From Eubacteriales bacterium (GTDB lineage: Bacteria > Bacillota > Clostridia > Saccharofermentanales > UBA5734), in the NCBI GenBank assembly GCA_028695145.1, contig JAQVJP010000015.1, positions 1 through 32,819 on the forward strand: 32,819 nt of DNA, written 5' to 3'. The notes beneath the pieces are model-generated. The model saw only the letters and a program-made list of their open reading frames with translations. It made no database searches and had not been told where the DNA came from. A program made the translations under genes and the position numbers. Of the stretch, positions 15,761 to 23,402 are shown piece by piece; the first letter of the stretch is position 1; every line of letters begins with the position of its first letter.

Positions 15761-16258
15761 ATGGCTAAGAGATCTGATTACATCAGCTGGGATGAATATT
15801 TTATGGGCATAGCTCTGTTGGCTGCCAGAAGAAGCAAGGATCCAAGCACGCAGGTAGGTGCCTGTATTGTTAATCAACAAAATAAAATATTATCTGTTGG
15901 CTATAACGGTATGCCGATAGGATGCAGTGATGATGTTTTCCCATGGGAACGCGAAGGCGAAGCTCTTGATACGAAATATCCTTATGTTTGTCACGCTGAG
16001 CTTAATGCTATACTCAATAACATAGGTTTCAGTCTGGCCGAATGCAAAATATATGTTCCGTTATTCCCCTGTAATGAATGCAGCAAAGCAATCATACAAT
16101 CAGGCATCAGGGAGGTCATTTATATTTCTGACAAATATGCCGAGACAGATTCTGTGCGTGCTTCCAAAAAAATGATGGAGCATGCGGGTGTGCAATACCG
16201 TACCCTCGAGACTTCACTTGAAGAGCTCTGCCTTTCATTCCGAATAGAGGATATCTAA
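15761..16258 (+). CDS. Deoxycytidylate (dCMP) deaminase
   Basis: Zinc enzyme of the cytidine/deoxycytidylate deaminase family that converts dCMP to dUMP, feeding thymidylate synthesis. The zinc and catalytic motifs are CHAELNAI (His78 ligand, Glu80 proton shuttle) and PCNEC (Cys104, Cys107). The N-terminal SKDPSTQVGACIV and VGYNGMP segments are typical of dCMP deaminases (ComEB type) and differ from tRNA adenosine deaminases. At 165 residues it has the usual length, without the extra C-terminal domain seen in some ComEB proteins. GGAGG lies about 8 bases before the ATG. A strong terminator follows 54 bases after the stop codon. Confidence 0.92.
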   Translation: MAKRSDYISWDEYFMGIALLAARRSKDPSTQVGACIVNQQNKILSVGYNGMPIGCSDDVFPWEREGEALDTKYPYVCHAELNAILNNIGFSLAECKIYVPLFPCNECSKAIIQSGIREVIYISDKYAETDSVRASKKMMEHAGVQYRTLETSLEELCLSFRIEDI

Positions 16259-16312
16259 GCAGATATTTAGTGTGGTAATTCATAGAAACAACCACAACGT
16301 GGCTGTGATATA

Positions 16313-16347
16313 ACGTCTGTGATCATCTGATCACGGGCGTTTTTTTT
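16313..16347 (+). terminator. Intrinsic terminator after dCMP deaminase gene
   Basis: ACGTCTGTGATCA (16313-16325) pairs with TGATCACGGGCGT (16328-16340) with G-T pairs and a very tight loop, followed by a run of seven T. It separates the deaminase from the SOS-type promoter that follows. Confidence 0.85.
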
Positions 16348-16378
16348 GACAAATATTCTCATAAATGCGCAAAAGCAC

Positions 16379-16407
16379 TTGACCTTGCTTAAAAATGCTG
16401 ATATTAT
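16379..16407 (+). promoter_or_regulatory. Sigma-A promoter for the small membrane protein gene
   Basis: TTGACC (16379-16384), a 17-base spacer, and TATTAT (16402-16407). The predicted start of transcription (about 16413-16415) falls on the first base of the LexA box, so repression by LexA would be direct. A leader of about 88 bases precedes the start codon. Confidence 0.75.
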
Positions 16408-16413
16408 GGACAA

Positions 16414-16427
16414 AGAACAAATGTTCG
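16414..16427. promoter_or_regulatory. LexA (SOS) box, Gram-positive type
   Basis: AGAACAAATGTTCG matches the Bacillus-type LexA consensus CGAACRNRYGTTCG at every position except the first base. The core GAAC-N4-GTTC dyad is perfect. It lies immediately downstream of a good -10, over the expected start point, as in known LexA-repressed promoters. I found no second box of this quality in the window. Confidence 0.8.
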
Positions 16428-16502
16428 GTTTGCGGATAAGGCGCATTTTAGGCATATTTTCCGGGTCATACCCAATATGTCATCGAAAATAGGAGGTCGT
16501 TT

Positions 16503-16790
16503 ATGCCTGTGGTTAATATTTTGTTTTTTGCCGGATTAGCTCTTGCTGCAGGAGCCGTTTGGGAAATATTCCAGTATTTGAGTTGTGCTGAAGAGGAGGC
16601 ACTTAATAGATTTCGTGAACTTGAAGAGGAGAAGAGAGAAATAGCTTATAGAACATCAATAACAACTTCTTCAAGAATAACGAGGGATTATTTAACTCCG
16701 GAGATAAGACCGGTAACAATAAAGTTGAGAAAGACAAGTTATAATGCGAGTGGAAAAACTGCTAAGAAAAATAACAGAACGGTAGCCTGA
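16503..16790 (+). CDS. Unrecognised small single-pass membrane protein under a LexA box
   Basis: I do not recognise this 95-residue protein. It starts with one hydrophobic helix (about residues 4-26, NILFFAGLALAAGAVW then IFQYL), followed by an acidic, probably helical stretch (EEEALNRFRELEEEKREIA, about 29-48) and a basic, Ser/Thr-rich tail (pI clearly high after residue 57). The topology is short N-out or anchor followed by a cytoplasmic or external tail. AGGAGG sits 7 bases before the ATG. The promoter carries a LexA box, so DNA damage should induce it. Small membrane-anchored SOS proteins (YneA of Bacillus, SosA of Staphylococcus) halt cell division; this protein has the same size class and N-terminal anchor but no LysM domain, so a division-inhibitor role is a hypothesis, not an assignment. 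Confidence 0.8.
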   Translation: MPVVNILFFAGLALAAGAVWEIFQYLSCAEEEALNRFRELEEEKREIAYRTSITTSSRITRDYLTPEIRPVTIKLRKTSYNASGKTAKKNNRTVA

Positions 16791-16822
16791 TTATTTTGTG
16801 CATTTTGCTGTAACTTTTGCGA

Positions 16823-16851
16823 TTGACTAATTTTCAAATATAAACTATGGT
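16823..16851 (+). promoter_or_regulatory. Candidate promoter of the SsuABC-type operon
   Basis: TTGACT (16823-16828) with a 17-base spacer to TATGGT (16846-16851). The -35 is good and the -10 is weak. It would give a leader of about 90 bases with some potential pairing (GGCA/TGCC near 16890-16905), but no known riboswitch class is recognisable. Confidence 0.4.
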
Positions 16852-16945
16852 TAACTTTGGAATAAAACATATTCCTAATAATACACCCGGGCAAATATGC
16901 CATTGTCAATTATGCCTGGATGCAATCGCGAAAGGTGAACCACAA

Positions 16946-18079
16946 ATGAAAAAATCCACAAACTATTTCAGAAGCCTTGCATTGATAATGTTATCGATTG
17001 CTGTATTAGTTGCATCAGCAGCAGGCTGTGCCGGTTCCGGGACGGATCAAACGACATCCGCTTCTACTACTCAAGCACCATCTACAACTGAAACAACTAC
17101 TGCACCAGTTGCATCTGAATCTTCAGAGGCTACAGATGCAACAACCGAATCTTCAGAACCCGCCAATGTTGAGTTGCCTGACGTTATGCGTGTGGCCGCG
17201 CTCAAAGGTCCCACAGGTATGGGTATTGCAAAAATGGTCAAAGAATCTGATTCAGATAATTATGATCAGAATTATGAGTTCAGTTTCGCTGGCAGTCCTG
17301 ACGAGCTCACTGCAGGTTTAATAAGTGGCCAGCTTGATATTGCCGCATTACCGACAAATCTGGCATCTGTTCTCTATCATAAAACCGAAAAGAACATTCA
17401 GCTGCTGGCAATTAACACTCTTGGGGTTTTGTACATTCTTGAAGCCGGAGATACTGTGCAGGAGTTTAAGGATCTGGCAGGTAAGGAGATTCTTGCAACA
17501 GGTCAAGGTGCTGTTCCCGAATATGTATTATCTAAATTGATTACTGATAGTGGTATTGAAAATACTACTGTATCGTATAAAGCGGAGCATTCTGAATTAG
17601 CTTCTCTTGCTATTTCCGGTGATGCAGATCTTGTTATGCTTCCTGAGCCTTTTGTAACCACAGTGCTTAGTAAGCGTGAGGACATGAGACTTGCTCTTGA
17701 TCTTACTCAAGTATGGCAGAAAAATCAGACAGCACAGGGGGCAGAAGGGGATTTGGCCATGGGTTGTCTTGCTGTAAGAAGAGAATTTGCTGAACAGTAT
17801 CCAGAAGCCATAGAGACATTTTTGCAAGAGTATCAGAAGTCTACAGAATTTGCTAATGATGAACCAGAAGCCGCAGGTGAACTGATTGCCGAATATGGTA
17901 TAATGGCTGACGCAGGACTTGCTGTCAAGGCTATACCAAATTGTTATATCACTATGGTTTCCGGCGATGAGATGAAATCTGTACTCAATCCTTTGCTTGA
18001 AACATTACTGGCAGCTAATCCTAAATCTATAGGTGGGGCTTTGCCAGAGGATGACTTCTATTATGTGGGACAAGAATAA
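16946..18079 (+). CDS. NitT/TauT-family ABC transporter substrate-binding lipoprotein
   Basis: A 377-residue extracytoplasmic binding protein. It has a lipoprotein signal peptide (MKKSTNYFRS, hydrophobic core, SAAGC with Cys28), then a linker of about 50 residues very rich in Ser, Thr, Pro and Ala/Glu, then a type 2 binding domain of the SsuA/TauA/NMT1 group (PDELTAGLISGQLDIAALPTN, AGDTVQEFKDLAGKEILATGQG). The ATG at 16946 was chosen over an in-frame ATG at 16847 because only it gives a signal peptide at the N-terminus and it has AAAGGTGA upstream. Family ligands include sulfonates, nitrate and pyrimidine precursors of thiamine; the true ligand cannot be told here. The 3' end overlaps the permease gene. 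Confidence 0.88.
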   Translation: MKKSTNYFRSLALIMLSIAVLVASAAGCAGSGTDQTTSASTTQAPSTTETTTAPVASESSEATDATTESSEPANVELPDVMRVAALKGPTGMGIAKMVKESDSDNYDQNYEFSFAGSPDELTAGLISGQLDIAALPTNLASVLYHKTEKNIQLLAINTLGVLYILEAGDTVQEFKDLAGKEILATGQGAVPEYVLSKLITDSGIENTTVSYKAEHSELASLAISGDADLVMLPEPFVTTVLSKREDMRLALDLTQVWQKNQTAQGAEGDLAMGCLAVRREFAEQYPEAIETFLQEYQKSTEFANDEPEAAGELIAEYGIMADAGLAVKAIPNCYITMVSGDEMKSVLNPLLETLLAANPKSIGGALPEDDFYYVGQE

Positions 18080-18932
18080 GAAGAAACTACAGAGTAGATT
18101 TTCAAAAATATTTCAAGAGAGCGCAGGCAGAAGTCTGCGCTTCTTGTTCATTTTCTTATTCTGGATTGTTGTTTGGCAGATAGCTTATCTGATCATAGAT
18201 AGAGATATTGTATTCTCATCGCCTGCACAGGTTGCTGGAAGACTCATTGAGCTGATCAGTATTGATGAGTTCTGGGCTTCAACGGTTGGTTCGCTTGCAC
18301 GAATTGGTCTTGGTTTTTTGGCAGGTCTTGCTGCTGGTGTTTTATTGGCAATTCTATCGGTAGCGAACAGATGGTTTGCTGCTTTGTTTAAACCTCTTCT
18401 AAGTATGATTAGAGCAACACCTGTATCTTCTTTTATTATTTTGGCGCTTATCTGGATGAGCAGTGTAAGAGTCGTTATATTTATTGTGTTTTTAATGGTG
18501 ATGCCTATTATTTGGGCTAATCTGGTTGAAGGTATTAGAAAAACAGACAGACAGCTTCTTGAAATGGCCAGATTGTTTAAAATGAATAGGTGGCGTAGAA
18601 TTCGTCTTATATATTTACCTTCGATTTCTCCGTTTCTAATAAGTGCCGTATCAACTTCGCTTGGTCTTGGTTGGAAAGCGGGCATTGCGGCTGAAGTGCT
18701 TAGTACTCCAGATCTATCACTTGGTAAATCTCTGTATGAGTCGAAAATATATCTTGAAACCCAAGACTTATTCGCCTATACCGCAGTAATTATAATTCTG
18801 AGTATGGTTCTGGAAAAATTGATTGTTAAGAGTTTATACATGCTTCAAAATTTGATAAGTCATCAGGGGCGTTTGTATCGACATAATTCCCGCCACCTGC
18901 TTAGCCGGCTAAGTCTGCGCAAGAGACTGTGA
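18063..18932 (+). CDS. SsuC/TauC-type ABC transporter permease
   Basis: Membrane permease of the BPD_transp_1 family, about 289 residues with six likely helices. The cytoplasmic EAA-type loop that docks the ATPase is visible (LLEMARLFKMNRWRRIRLIYLPS, about residues 165-187), followed by GLGWKAGIAAEVLS. The start is uncertain: ATG 18063 (used here) has AGAGG 11 bases upstream, while ATG 18051 and GTG 18033 are in frame; all overlap the binding-protein gene, so translation is coupled. The C-terminal tail (about 35 residues) is strongly basic. The ATPase gene starts 9 bases after the stop. Confidence 0.88.
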   Translation: MWDKNKKKLQSRFSKIFQESAGRSLRFLFIFLFWIVVWQIAYLIIDRDIVFSSPAQVAGRLIELISIDEFWASTVGSLARIGLGFLAGLAAGVLLAILSVANRWFAALFKPLLSMIRATPVSSFIILALIWMSSVRVVIFIVFLMVMPIIWANLVEGIRKTDRQLLEMARLFKMNRWRRIRLIYLPSISPFLISAVSTSLGLGWKAGIAAEVLSTPDLSLGKSLYESKIYLETQDLFAYTAVIIILSMVLEKLIVKSLYMLQNLISHQGRLYRHNSRHLLSRLSLRKRL

Positions 18933-18941
18933 GGTGGAGGA

Positions 18942-19529
18942 ATGTCTATTAGTATAAAAGATGTAAACAAGTCATATAATGACCTGATTGTTCTTAAGGA
19001 TTTTTCTCTGGAGCTACCTGAGCAGGGAATTGTAGCTCTGTCTGGTCCGTCTGGTTGCGGTAAAACCACTTTGCTGAGAATTCTTGCCGGTCTTGAAAAG
19101 GCAGATAGTGGAAGTGTACATGGTGTGGATAATAAGCGTATTTCAATGGTTTTCCAAGAAGATAGACTTCTGCCTTGGATGAATCTTATGGGTAATCTAT
19201 TTGCTGTTCAGCCGGAAGCTTCCGTAATTAGGTATTATCTTGAATGCTTGAGTCTTACTGAATATGCCTGGTCATATCCTCATGAGTTAAGTGGTGGTAT
19301 GCAGCGAAGAGCTGCCCTGGCCAGGTCTTTGGTTTATGGTGGAGATATTTTTATTCTTGATGAACCATTCAAAGGGCTCGATCAGAAACTGAGATTGGAT
19401 ATTTATCCTCATATTCGTGATCTTGCTGTCAATAGTCTTGTGCTGCTTGTAAGCCATGATAAGGAAGAACTAACAGCCCTTGCTGATATTATAATTAAAC
19501 TTGATGGTCCGCCACTATCGATAGTCTGA
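18942..19529 (+). CDS. SsuB/TauB-type ABC transporter ATP-binding protein (short)
   Basis: ATPase that powers the importer formed with the two preceding genes. All catalytic motifs are present: Walker A GPSGCGKTT (35-43), Q-loop Gln72 (MVFQEDRLLPW), signature LSGGMQRR (116-123), Walker B IFILDEP (136-142) and the switch His172 (LLVSHDKEE). With 195 residues it is shorter than the roughly 230-260 usual for SsuB/TauB; what is missing is the C-terminal tail and part of the region between Q-loop and signature, not a catalytic element. GAGGTGGAGG gives a strong ribosome binding site. No frame break is apparent, so the gene looks intact and simply compact. Confidence 0.88.
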   Translation: MSISIKDVNKSYNDLIVLKDFSLELPEQGIVALSGPSGCGKTTLLRILAGLEKADSGSVHGVDNKRISMVFQEDRLLPWMNLMGNLFAVQPEASVIRYYLECLSLTEYAWSYPHELSGGMQRRAALARSLVYGGDIFILDEPFKGLDQKLRLDIYPHIRDLAVNSLVLLVSHDKEELTALADIIIKLDGPPLSIV

Positions 19530-19569
19530 CTGTAATCTTTTTGATCGGCAACTTAAGAAATACAACAAA

Positions 19570-19591
19570 GGGAGAGTCTTGCGACTCTCCC
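19570..19591. terminator. Perfect 9-bp hairpin after the ABC operon
   Basis: GGGAGAGTC (19570-19578) and GACTCTCCC (19583-19591) pair around the loop TTGC. There is no T-run on the plus strand, while the minus strand has a modest T-rich tail. It lies 40 bases after the ATPase stop codon and probably ends or stabilises that transcript; as a plus-strand terminator it is not textbook. Confidence 0.5.
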
Positions 19592-20290
19592 CGGTTATTA
19601 TCATTCATCATTGGCTGAATCAGTTCTGCTTCCGACATTTCCTTATGTTCTGGTAACATAAGCACTGTTTAAAAGCCAATATTCGGTTTTCTGACATTTC
19701 AGGTGGTTCTTGATTAATAACTGTAGCCAAAGCTCCTTTCGCAATGTTTCCGTTTCCGGAAAAGGCGTTTTTTTCTTCGAATTCAGTTGATTAAAACCTG
19801 TAACCTTGATCTTTCCTTTAGCGTGAAGATCAATCACGATCTGTCGGAAGTCTTGATGTCAGCACTCGAATGACTTATCTATATTATAATCTATTATTCT
19901 GATAATTACAGATGTTTGAGCTATTTTTTGCCTCGAAAAGTGCCGAAAAGAATTGTGCAAACGACTATTGATTTTGTGTGCTGTTAAGTGAATGTTATTA
20001 GTGTTCTAATTAAAAAGTGACTGCTTTTTGCCATATGCATGAATGTGTTTTTACCGTAACATCAGATGCTTGTAACAGTGTTTGAAGCTGATATAATAAA
20101 TCCTGTTGGTGAAATAAAGAAATAACGTGTTTACAATTTATTTGCATTTTAATCACAACACACGTTATTTAGCGGTTTAGAATTGAGTTGTTTGGTGTTT
20201 AACTAAGAAATCAATTTAAATTTAGATAGATTTGCCGTTTCAATTGATTTTTATAGTGTGATCAGTTCGCACGGAGGTGCCCGTTTATTG
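19592..20290. other. Long non-coding stretch with several stem-loops
   Basis: About 700 bases without a gene I can support. Features seen: hairpin CTTATGTT-CTGGT-AACATAAG (19642-19662); hairpin TTTCCG-TTTC-CGGAAA (19747-19762) followed after five bases by T7 (19768-19774), which looks like a plus-strand terminator; dyad AGATC-AATCAC-GATCT (about 19827-19842); a distant pair CTTCCGACA (19629-19637) and TGTCGGAAG (19842-19850) that could close a domain of about 220 bases. From about 19900 the sequence is strongly AT-rich. TATAGT near 20254 may be the -10 of the next gene. A small RNA is possible but no known RNA family is recognised. A 64-codon minus-strand reading frame here has no start signal or recognisable product. 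Confidence 0.45.
20120..20170. repeat. 11-bp perfect inverted repeat, 29-base spacing
   Basis: AAATAACGTGT (20120-20130) and ACACGTTATTT (20160-20170) are exact reverse complements around an AT-rich 29-base centre. The repeat is about 120 bases before the metallophosphoesterase gene and could be a cruciform-prone operator or RNA stem. Function unknown. Confidence 0.6.
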
Positions 20291-21523
20291 ATGTTAAAAA
20301 ATAATGTAAAAATGTCTACTCATGTCCGCAATATTCGTGAGAATGTGCTGACAGATCGAAAAGTTAGAAATCATCTCATTGGCATGATGTTCATAGTCAT
20401 AATATATTCTCTTCTGCATGTATATCTGGGAATAAGAGGTTGGGAAGCGTTTGGTGCTTATATCAACAGACCTCTCTATATCTCAGGTATTGTTTTTTTG
20501 GGTCTTCTGTATCCGGCTGCTTTTATTACTCTTGACCAAGGACGTGAAGCCAAGGCTTTACCAAGAACTATCGCTTATATTGGTTATTACTGGGCTGCGT
20601 TTTTCTTTTATGCTGTCATGACAGTAGTCAGTATAGATTTCCTTCGCCTCGTAAATAGACTGACTATGAGCAGATTATCCGCGTTTTTACCAGAAGGTTA
20701 TCCTGTTAATCTGCCAGCAGCCGGTCTCAGTGTCGTCTTCTTTGTAGGGTTTCTGTTAACTATTGGTACCATTCTGGCAAGATATCCTAAGATTCGCAAA
20801 TACTCTATTACACTGGCAAAAGATATTAAACTTGGCAGACCACTGAGGATTGCGGTTCTTTCGGATATTCATTTCGGCAGTCTTGTTAGTTCCGCAGATC
20901 TTAATGTGATGAGCAGGCAGGTAAATGAGCTTAATCCGGATGTCATTTTACTTGCTGGTGATATTATTGATAATTCTCTTAACTTAATTCGTAAGACGCC
21001 TTTTGTTGATCAAATAAGCCAGTTGGAAGCCCGATACGGTGTTTATGGTGTGCTTGGTAATCACGAATATGCCAATGCTGATCCGGATGAAACAATCGAG
21101 CTGTTTGAGCAGGCAGGTATCAGAATGCTTAAGGATCAGACCGTTAAGATTGCTGACAGCTTCTATCTTGCAGGCAGAAATGAAAAACGTTCTGAGTTTT
21201 CCGGTCTTCTTGGTCAACTTACACCATATGAGCTTGTTTCCGGACTTGATCATGAGATGCCTGTGATTCTTATGCAGCATCAACCAAATGATTTGCCGGC
21301 AATTGATCTTGCGGGTGTTGATGTATCTGTAGCCGGACATACACACAGAGGTCAGATGTTCCCGCTTAATTTATTAAGCCGTAAAAAATATGAGCATAGC
21401 TTCGGTCATCAGCGTATCGGTAAACTTCAGAATGTTGTATCTTCAGGCTATGGTACCTGGGGGCCACCGATAAGACTGGGCAGCAGATCAGAAATTGTGC
21501 TCCTTGAGATTGAGGGCAGGTGA
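20291..21523 (+). CDS. Membrane-anchored metallophosphoesterase (YkuE/YaeI-like)
   Basis: About 410 residues. The N-terminal 160 residues carry four likely membrane helices (around 30-48, 62-82, 96-118 and 142-163 in this numbering). The C-terminal domain is a calcineurin-type metal-dependent phosphoesterase with AVLSDIHFG, ILLAGDIID, GVLGNHEYA, MQHQPND and AGHTHRGQ motifs, which bind a dinuclear metal centre. YaeI/YkuE relatives act on lipid or nucleotide phosphoesters; the substrate here is unknown. The start is set at ATG 20291 with GGAGGTG (20273-20279) about 12 bases before; TTG 20288 is equally well spaced, and GTG 20258 would place the ribosome site inside the gene. It overlaps the next gene by 4 bases (GTGA), so the two form an operon. 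Confidence 0.87.
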   Translation: MLKNNVKMSTHVRNIRENVLTDRKVRNHLIGMMFIVIIYSLLHVYLGIRGWEAFGAYINRPLYISGIVFLGLLYPAAFITLDQGREAKALPRTIAYIGYYWAAFFFYAVMTVVSIDFLRLVNRLTMSRLSAFLPEGYPVNLPAAGLSVVFFVGFLLTIGTILARYPKIRKYSITLAKDIKLGRPLRIAVLSDIHFGSLVSSADLNVMSRQVNELNPDVILLAGDIIDNSLNLIRKTPFVDQISQLEARYGVYGVLGNHEYANADPDETIELFEQAGIRMLKDQTVKIADSFYLAGRNEKRSEFSGLLGQLTPYELVSGLDHEMPVILMQHQPNDLPAIDLAGVDVSVAGHTHRGQMFPLNLLSRKKYEHSFGHQRIGKLQNVVSSGYGTWGPPIRLGSRSEIVLLEIEGR

Positions 21524-21795
21524 GAGTACCAGTGAAACCGCTTCTTATGTTTAAGCTTAAGTATTGTGGTTATTGCAGACGGGTTGAAAAATATCTCGAA
21601 GAAATATTTAGTGAGAAGCCACATCTTCGTGCGATACCTCTGGAAATTGTTGATGAGGCAAGAGAGCCTGACAGATCGAGACAATACGATTATTATTATG
21701 TGCCTACATTCTATATGGAAGATGTTAAACTCTATGAAGGTGCTATGAAAAAAGAAGATGTAGAACGGGTTCTGGAAATAGCGTTTGAGAGTTGA
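21520..21795 (+). CDS. Small glutaredoxin/thioredoxin-fold protein with CGYC
   Basis: A 91-residue thioredoxin-fold protein. The redox motif CGYC follows a hydrophobic strand (PLLMFKLKYCGYC), and a cis-proline segment (YYVPTFYM) and a final helix (EDVERVLEIAFES) complete a glutaredoxin-like fold. The two-cysteine motif suggests a dithiol reductase of unknown partner. GTG 21520 overlaps the stop codon of the phosphoesterase gene (GTGA); an alternative GTG at 21532 has AGGTGA at good spacing and would still keep the whole fold. Coupling to a membrane phosphoesterase is unusual and gives no clear functional link. Confidence 0.8.
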   Translation: MRVPVKPLLMFKLKYCGYCRRVEKYLEEIFSEKPHLRAIPLEIVDEAREPDRSRQYDYYYVPTFYMEDVKLYEGAMKKEDVERVLEIAFES

Positions 21796-21805
21796 GTGTT
21801 TGTTA

Positions 21806-21829
21806 TTTAAAATTTGTTCAAATTTTAAA
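21806..21829. repeat. AT-rich perfect palindrome
   Basis: TTTAAAATTTG (21806-21816) and CAAATTTTAAA (21819-21829) are exact inverted copies around two bases. It lies 11 bases after the thioredoxin-fold gene. No T-run follows, so it is more likely a 3' UTR stem or protein site than a terminator. Confidence 0.5.
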
Positions 21830-21902
21830 ATGAATGTTCGATATTGATTAATTGCATAAATCGCAAATGAATCGTTATTGATATTTGGAATAAGTGACAC
21901 AA

Positions 21903-21937
21903 ATGCCAGTTCGTATTGACGAACTGGCATAATTTTA
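21903..21937 (+). terminator. Intrinsic terminator before purF
   Basis: ATGCCAGTTCG (21903-21913) pairs perfectly with CGAACTGGCAT (21920-21930) around TATTGA, followed by AATTTTATT. The 11-bp stem is strong and the tail is T-rich. It ends the phosphoesterase transcript just ahead of the purF promoter. Confidence 0.8.
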
Positions 21938-21967
21938 TTGACATTACAGCTTGCTATTCTCTATAAT
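21938..21967 (+). promoter_or_regulatory. Sigma-A promoter of purF
   Basis: TTGACA (21938-21943), 18-base spacer, TATAAT (21962-21967): both hexamers are consensus. The leader of about 70 bases has a weak AACC/GGTT pairing; I see no purine riboswitch core and no clear PurBox. Confidence 0.82.
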
Positions 21968-22043
21968 TTTTATTGTTGAGGCAGAGGGTGGAACCTGACT
22001 GACCGGTTACATCTCCTAAGCCGCCAGGCAGGAGGAAAAGAAA

Positions 22044-23402
22044 TTGATAAAAGAAGAATGTGGTGTTTTTGGCGTTTTCGCAGATAGTGGAGTACCTGTC
22101 GCGGAAATGTGTTATTACGGTTTGTTTGCGCTGCAGCATCGCGGACAGGAGAGCTGCGGTATTGCTGTGAATAATGATGGCAATGTTTCTGTTTACAAAG
22201 ACATGGGGCTTGTACCTGAAGTTTTTACACCTCAGATAATTGATTCTCTGCCCGGCCGGGCAGCTATCGGGCATGTGCGCTATTCAACAACCGGCCTGAG
22301 TGTGCGTGAAAATTCACAGCCTTTGCTTACACGCTATAGCAAAGGTACAATGGCTCTTGCTCATAATGGTAATCTCGCTAATACAGATCTGCTGCGACAG
22401 CAGCTTGAAGAACAGGGAGCCATATTTCAAACTACTATTGATTCAGAGATTATTGCCTATTTAATAGCAAGATACAGATCACAGACTAACAGTGTTGAAG
22501 AAGCTGTTGGCCTGGCGATGGAACAGCTTGAAGGTGCCTATTGTCTGCTTGTACTAAGCAGAGGCAAACTTATAGCTGCCAGAGATCCCCTCGGTTTCAG
22601 ACCGCTATGTCTGGGCAAACTAAATGGATCTTGGGTTTTTGCATCGGAATCATGCGCTCTCGATACTGTAGGTGCTGAGTTTGTGCGCGATGTCGAACCG
22701 GGAGAAATTGTTGTTGTTGATAAAAATGGTATAAAATCGGTACGAGATCGCTGCCGGGGTAAGAAACATAATTGCATTTTTGAATATATTTATTTTGCCC
22801 GTTCGGATAGTCAGATTGATGGTGTAAGTGTCTATCAGGCCAGACTTGAGGCCGGCAGATTACTTGCCAGACAATATCCGGTGGACGCTGATCTGGTGCT
22901 TGGAGTACCAGATTCCGGCCTTGATGCCGCTATGGGTTATAGTGAAGAATCTGGAATACCTCTGGGAAAAGGCTTCGTCAAGAATAATTATGTTGGACGT
23001 ACTTTTATCAAACCGTCTCAAGGTCAGCGTGAGAGCTCGGTACGAATTAAGCTGAACCCTGTAAGAAGCTGTGTTGCCGGTAAGAGGGTAGTTATGGTAG
23101 ACGATTCTATTGTTCGTGGCACCACAAGCGCTCGCATTGTAAGACAACTAAAACTGGCTGGTGCCAGTGAAGTCCATGTTCGAATAAGCGCTCCGCCGTT
23201 TATGTGGCCTTGCTATTTCGGTACTGATATTCCTTCCATAGAAGAACTCACCGCGAGAAAACACAGTCTTGACGAGATTAAACAGCTGATTGGCGCTGAT
23301 TCTCTCGGCTATCTTAAGCTTGATTCTCTCGGCAGTATGATAGGTGATAATAATCACAACTATTGTGATGCCTGCTTCAGTGGTTGTTACCCGAAGTTGT
23401 AG
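22044..23402 (+). CDS. purF: Amidophosphoribosyltransferase (Fe-S type)
   Basis: First committed enzyme of purine synthesis: it makes 5-phosphoribosylamine from PRPP using glutamine-derived ammonia. The 452-residue chain starts [10 protein letters not shown]; Cys6 becomes the N-terminal nucleophile after removal of a short propeptide, as in Bacillus PurF. The glutaminase part has [17 protein letters not shown] and LAHNGNL; the transferase part has the PRPP loop [14 protein letters not shown]. The four Fe-S cysteines of the Bacillus type are present (KHNC, WPCYFG, and YCDACFSGC near the end), so it belongs to the oxygen-sensitive class. The TTG start at 22044 is supported by GGAGG (22031-22035) and by the propeptide length; there is no ATG option nearby. 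Its 3' end overlaps the convergent rluF gene by 26 bases. Confidence 0.96.
   Translation: MIKEECGVFGVFADSGVPVAEMCYYGLFALQHRGQESCGIAVNNDGNVSVYKDMGLVPEVFTPQIIDSLPGRAAIGHVRYSTTGLSVRENSQPLLTRYSKGTMALAHNGNLANTDLLRQQLEEQGAIFQTTIDSEIIAYLIARYRSQTNSVEEAVGLAMEQLEGAYCLLVLSRGKLIAARDPLGFRPLCLGKLNGSWVFASESCALDTVGAEFVRDVEPGEIVVVDKNGIKSVRDRCRGKKHNCIFEYIYFARSDSQIDGVSVYQARLEAGRLLARQYPVDADLVLGVPDSGLDAAMGYSEESGIPLGKGFVKNNYVGRTFIKPSQGQRESSVRIKLNPVRSCVAGKRVVMVDDSIVRGTTSARIVRQLKLAGASEVHVRISAPPFMWPCYFGTDIPSIEELTARKHSLDEIKQLIGADSLGYLKLDSLGSMIGDNNHNYCDACFSGCYPKL

Noticed and set aside
16852-16945. Possible thiamine or other riboswitch before the NitT/TauT-type binding protein
   Set aside because: No TPP, SAM, cobalamin, ZTP or c-di-GMP core motif can be found; only a short GGCA/TGCC pairing is seen.
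16847-16945. Upstream ATG start for the NitT/TauT-type binding protein
   Set aside because: It would put 33 residues before a complete lipoprotein signal peptide, and it lacks a ribosome binding site.
19643-19837. Minus-strand frame of 64 codons in the non-coding gap
   Set aside because: No ribosome binding site or promoter, no recognisable domain, and it runs across stem-loops. A decayed gene is possible but cannot be shown.
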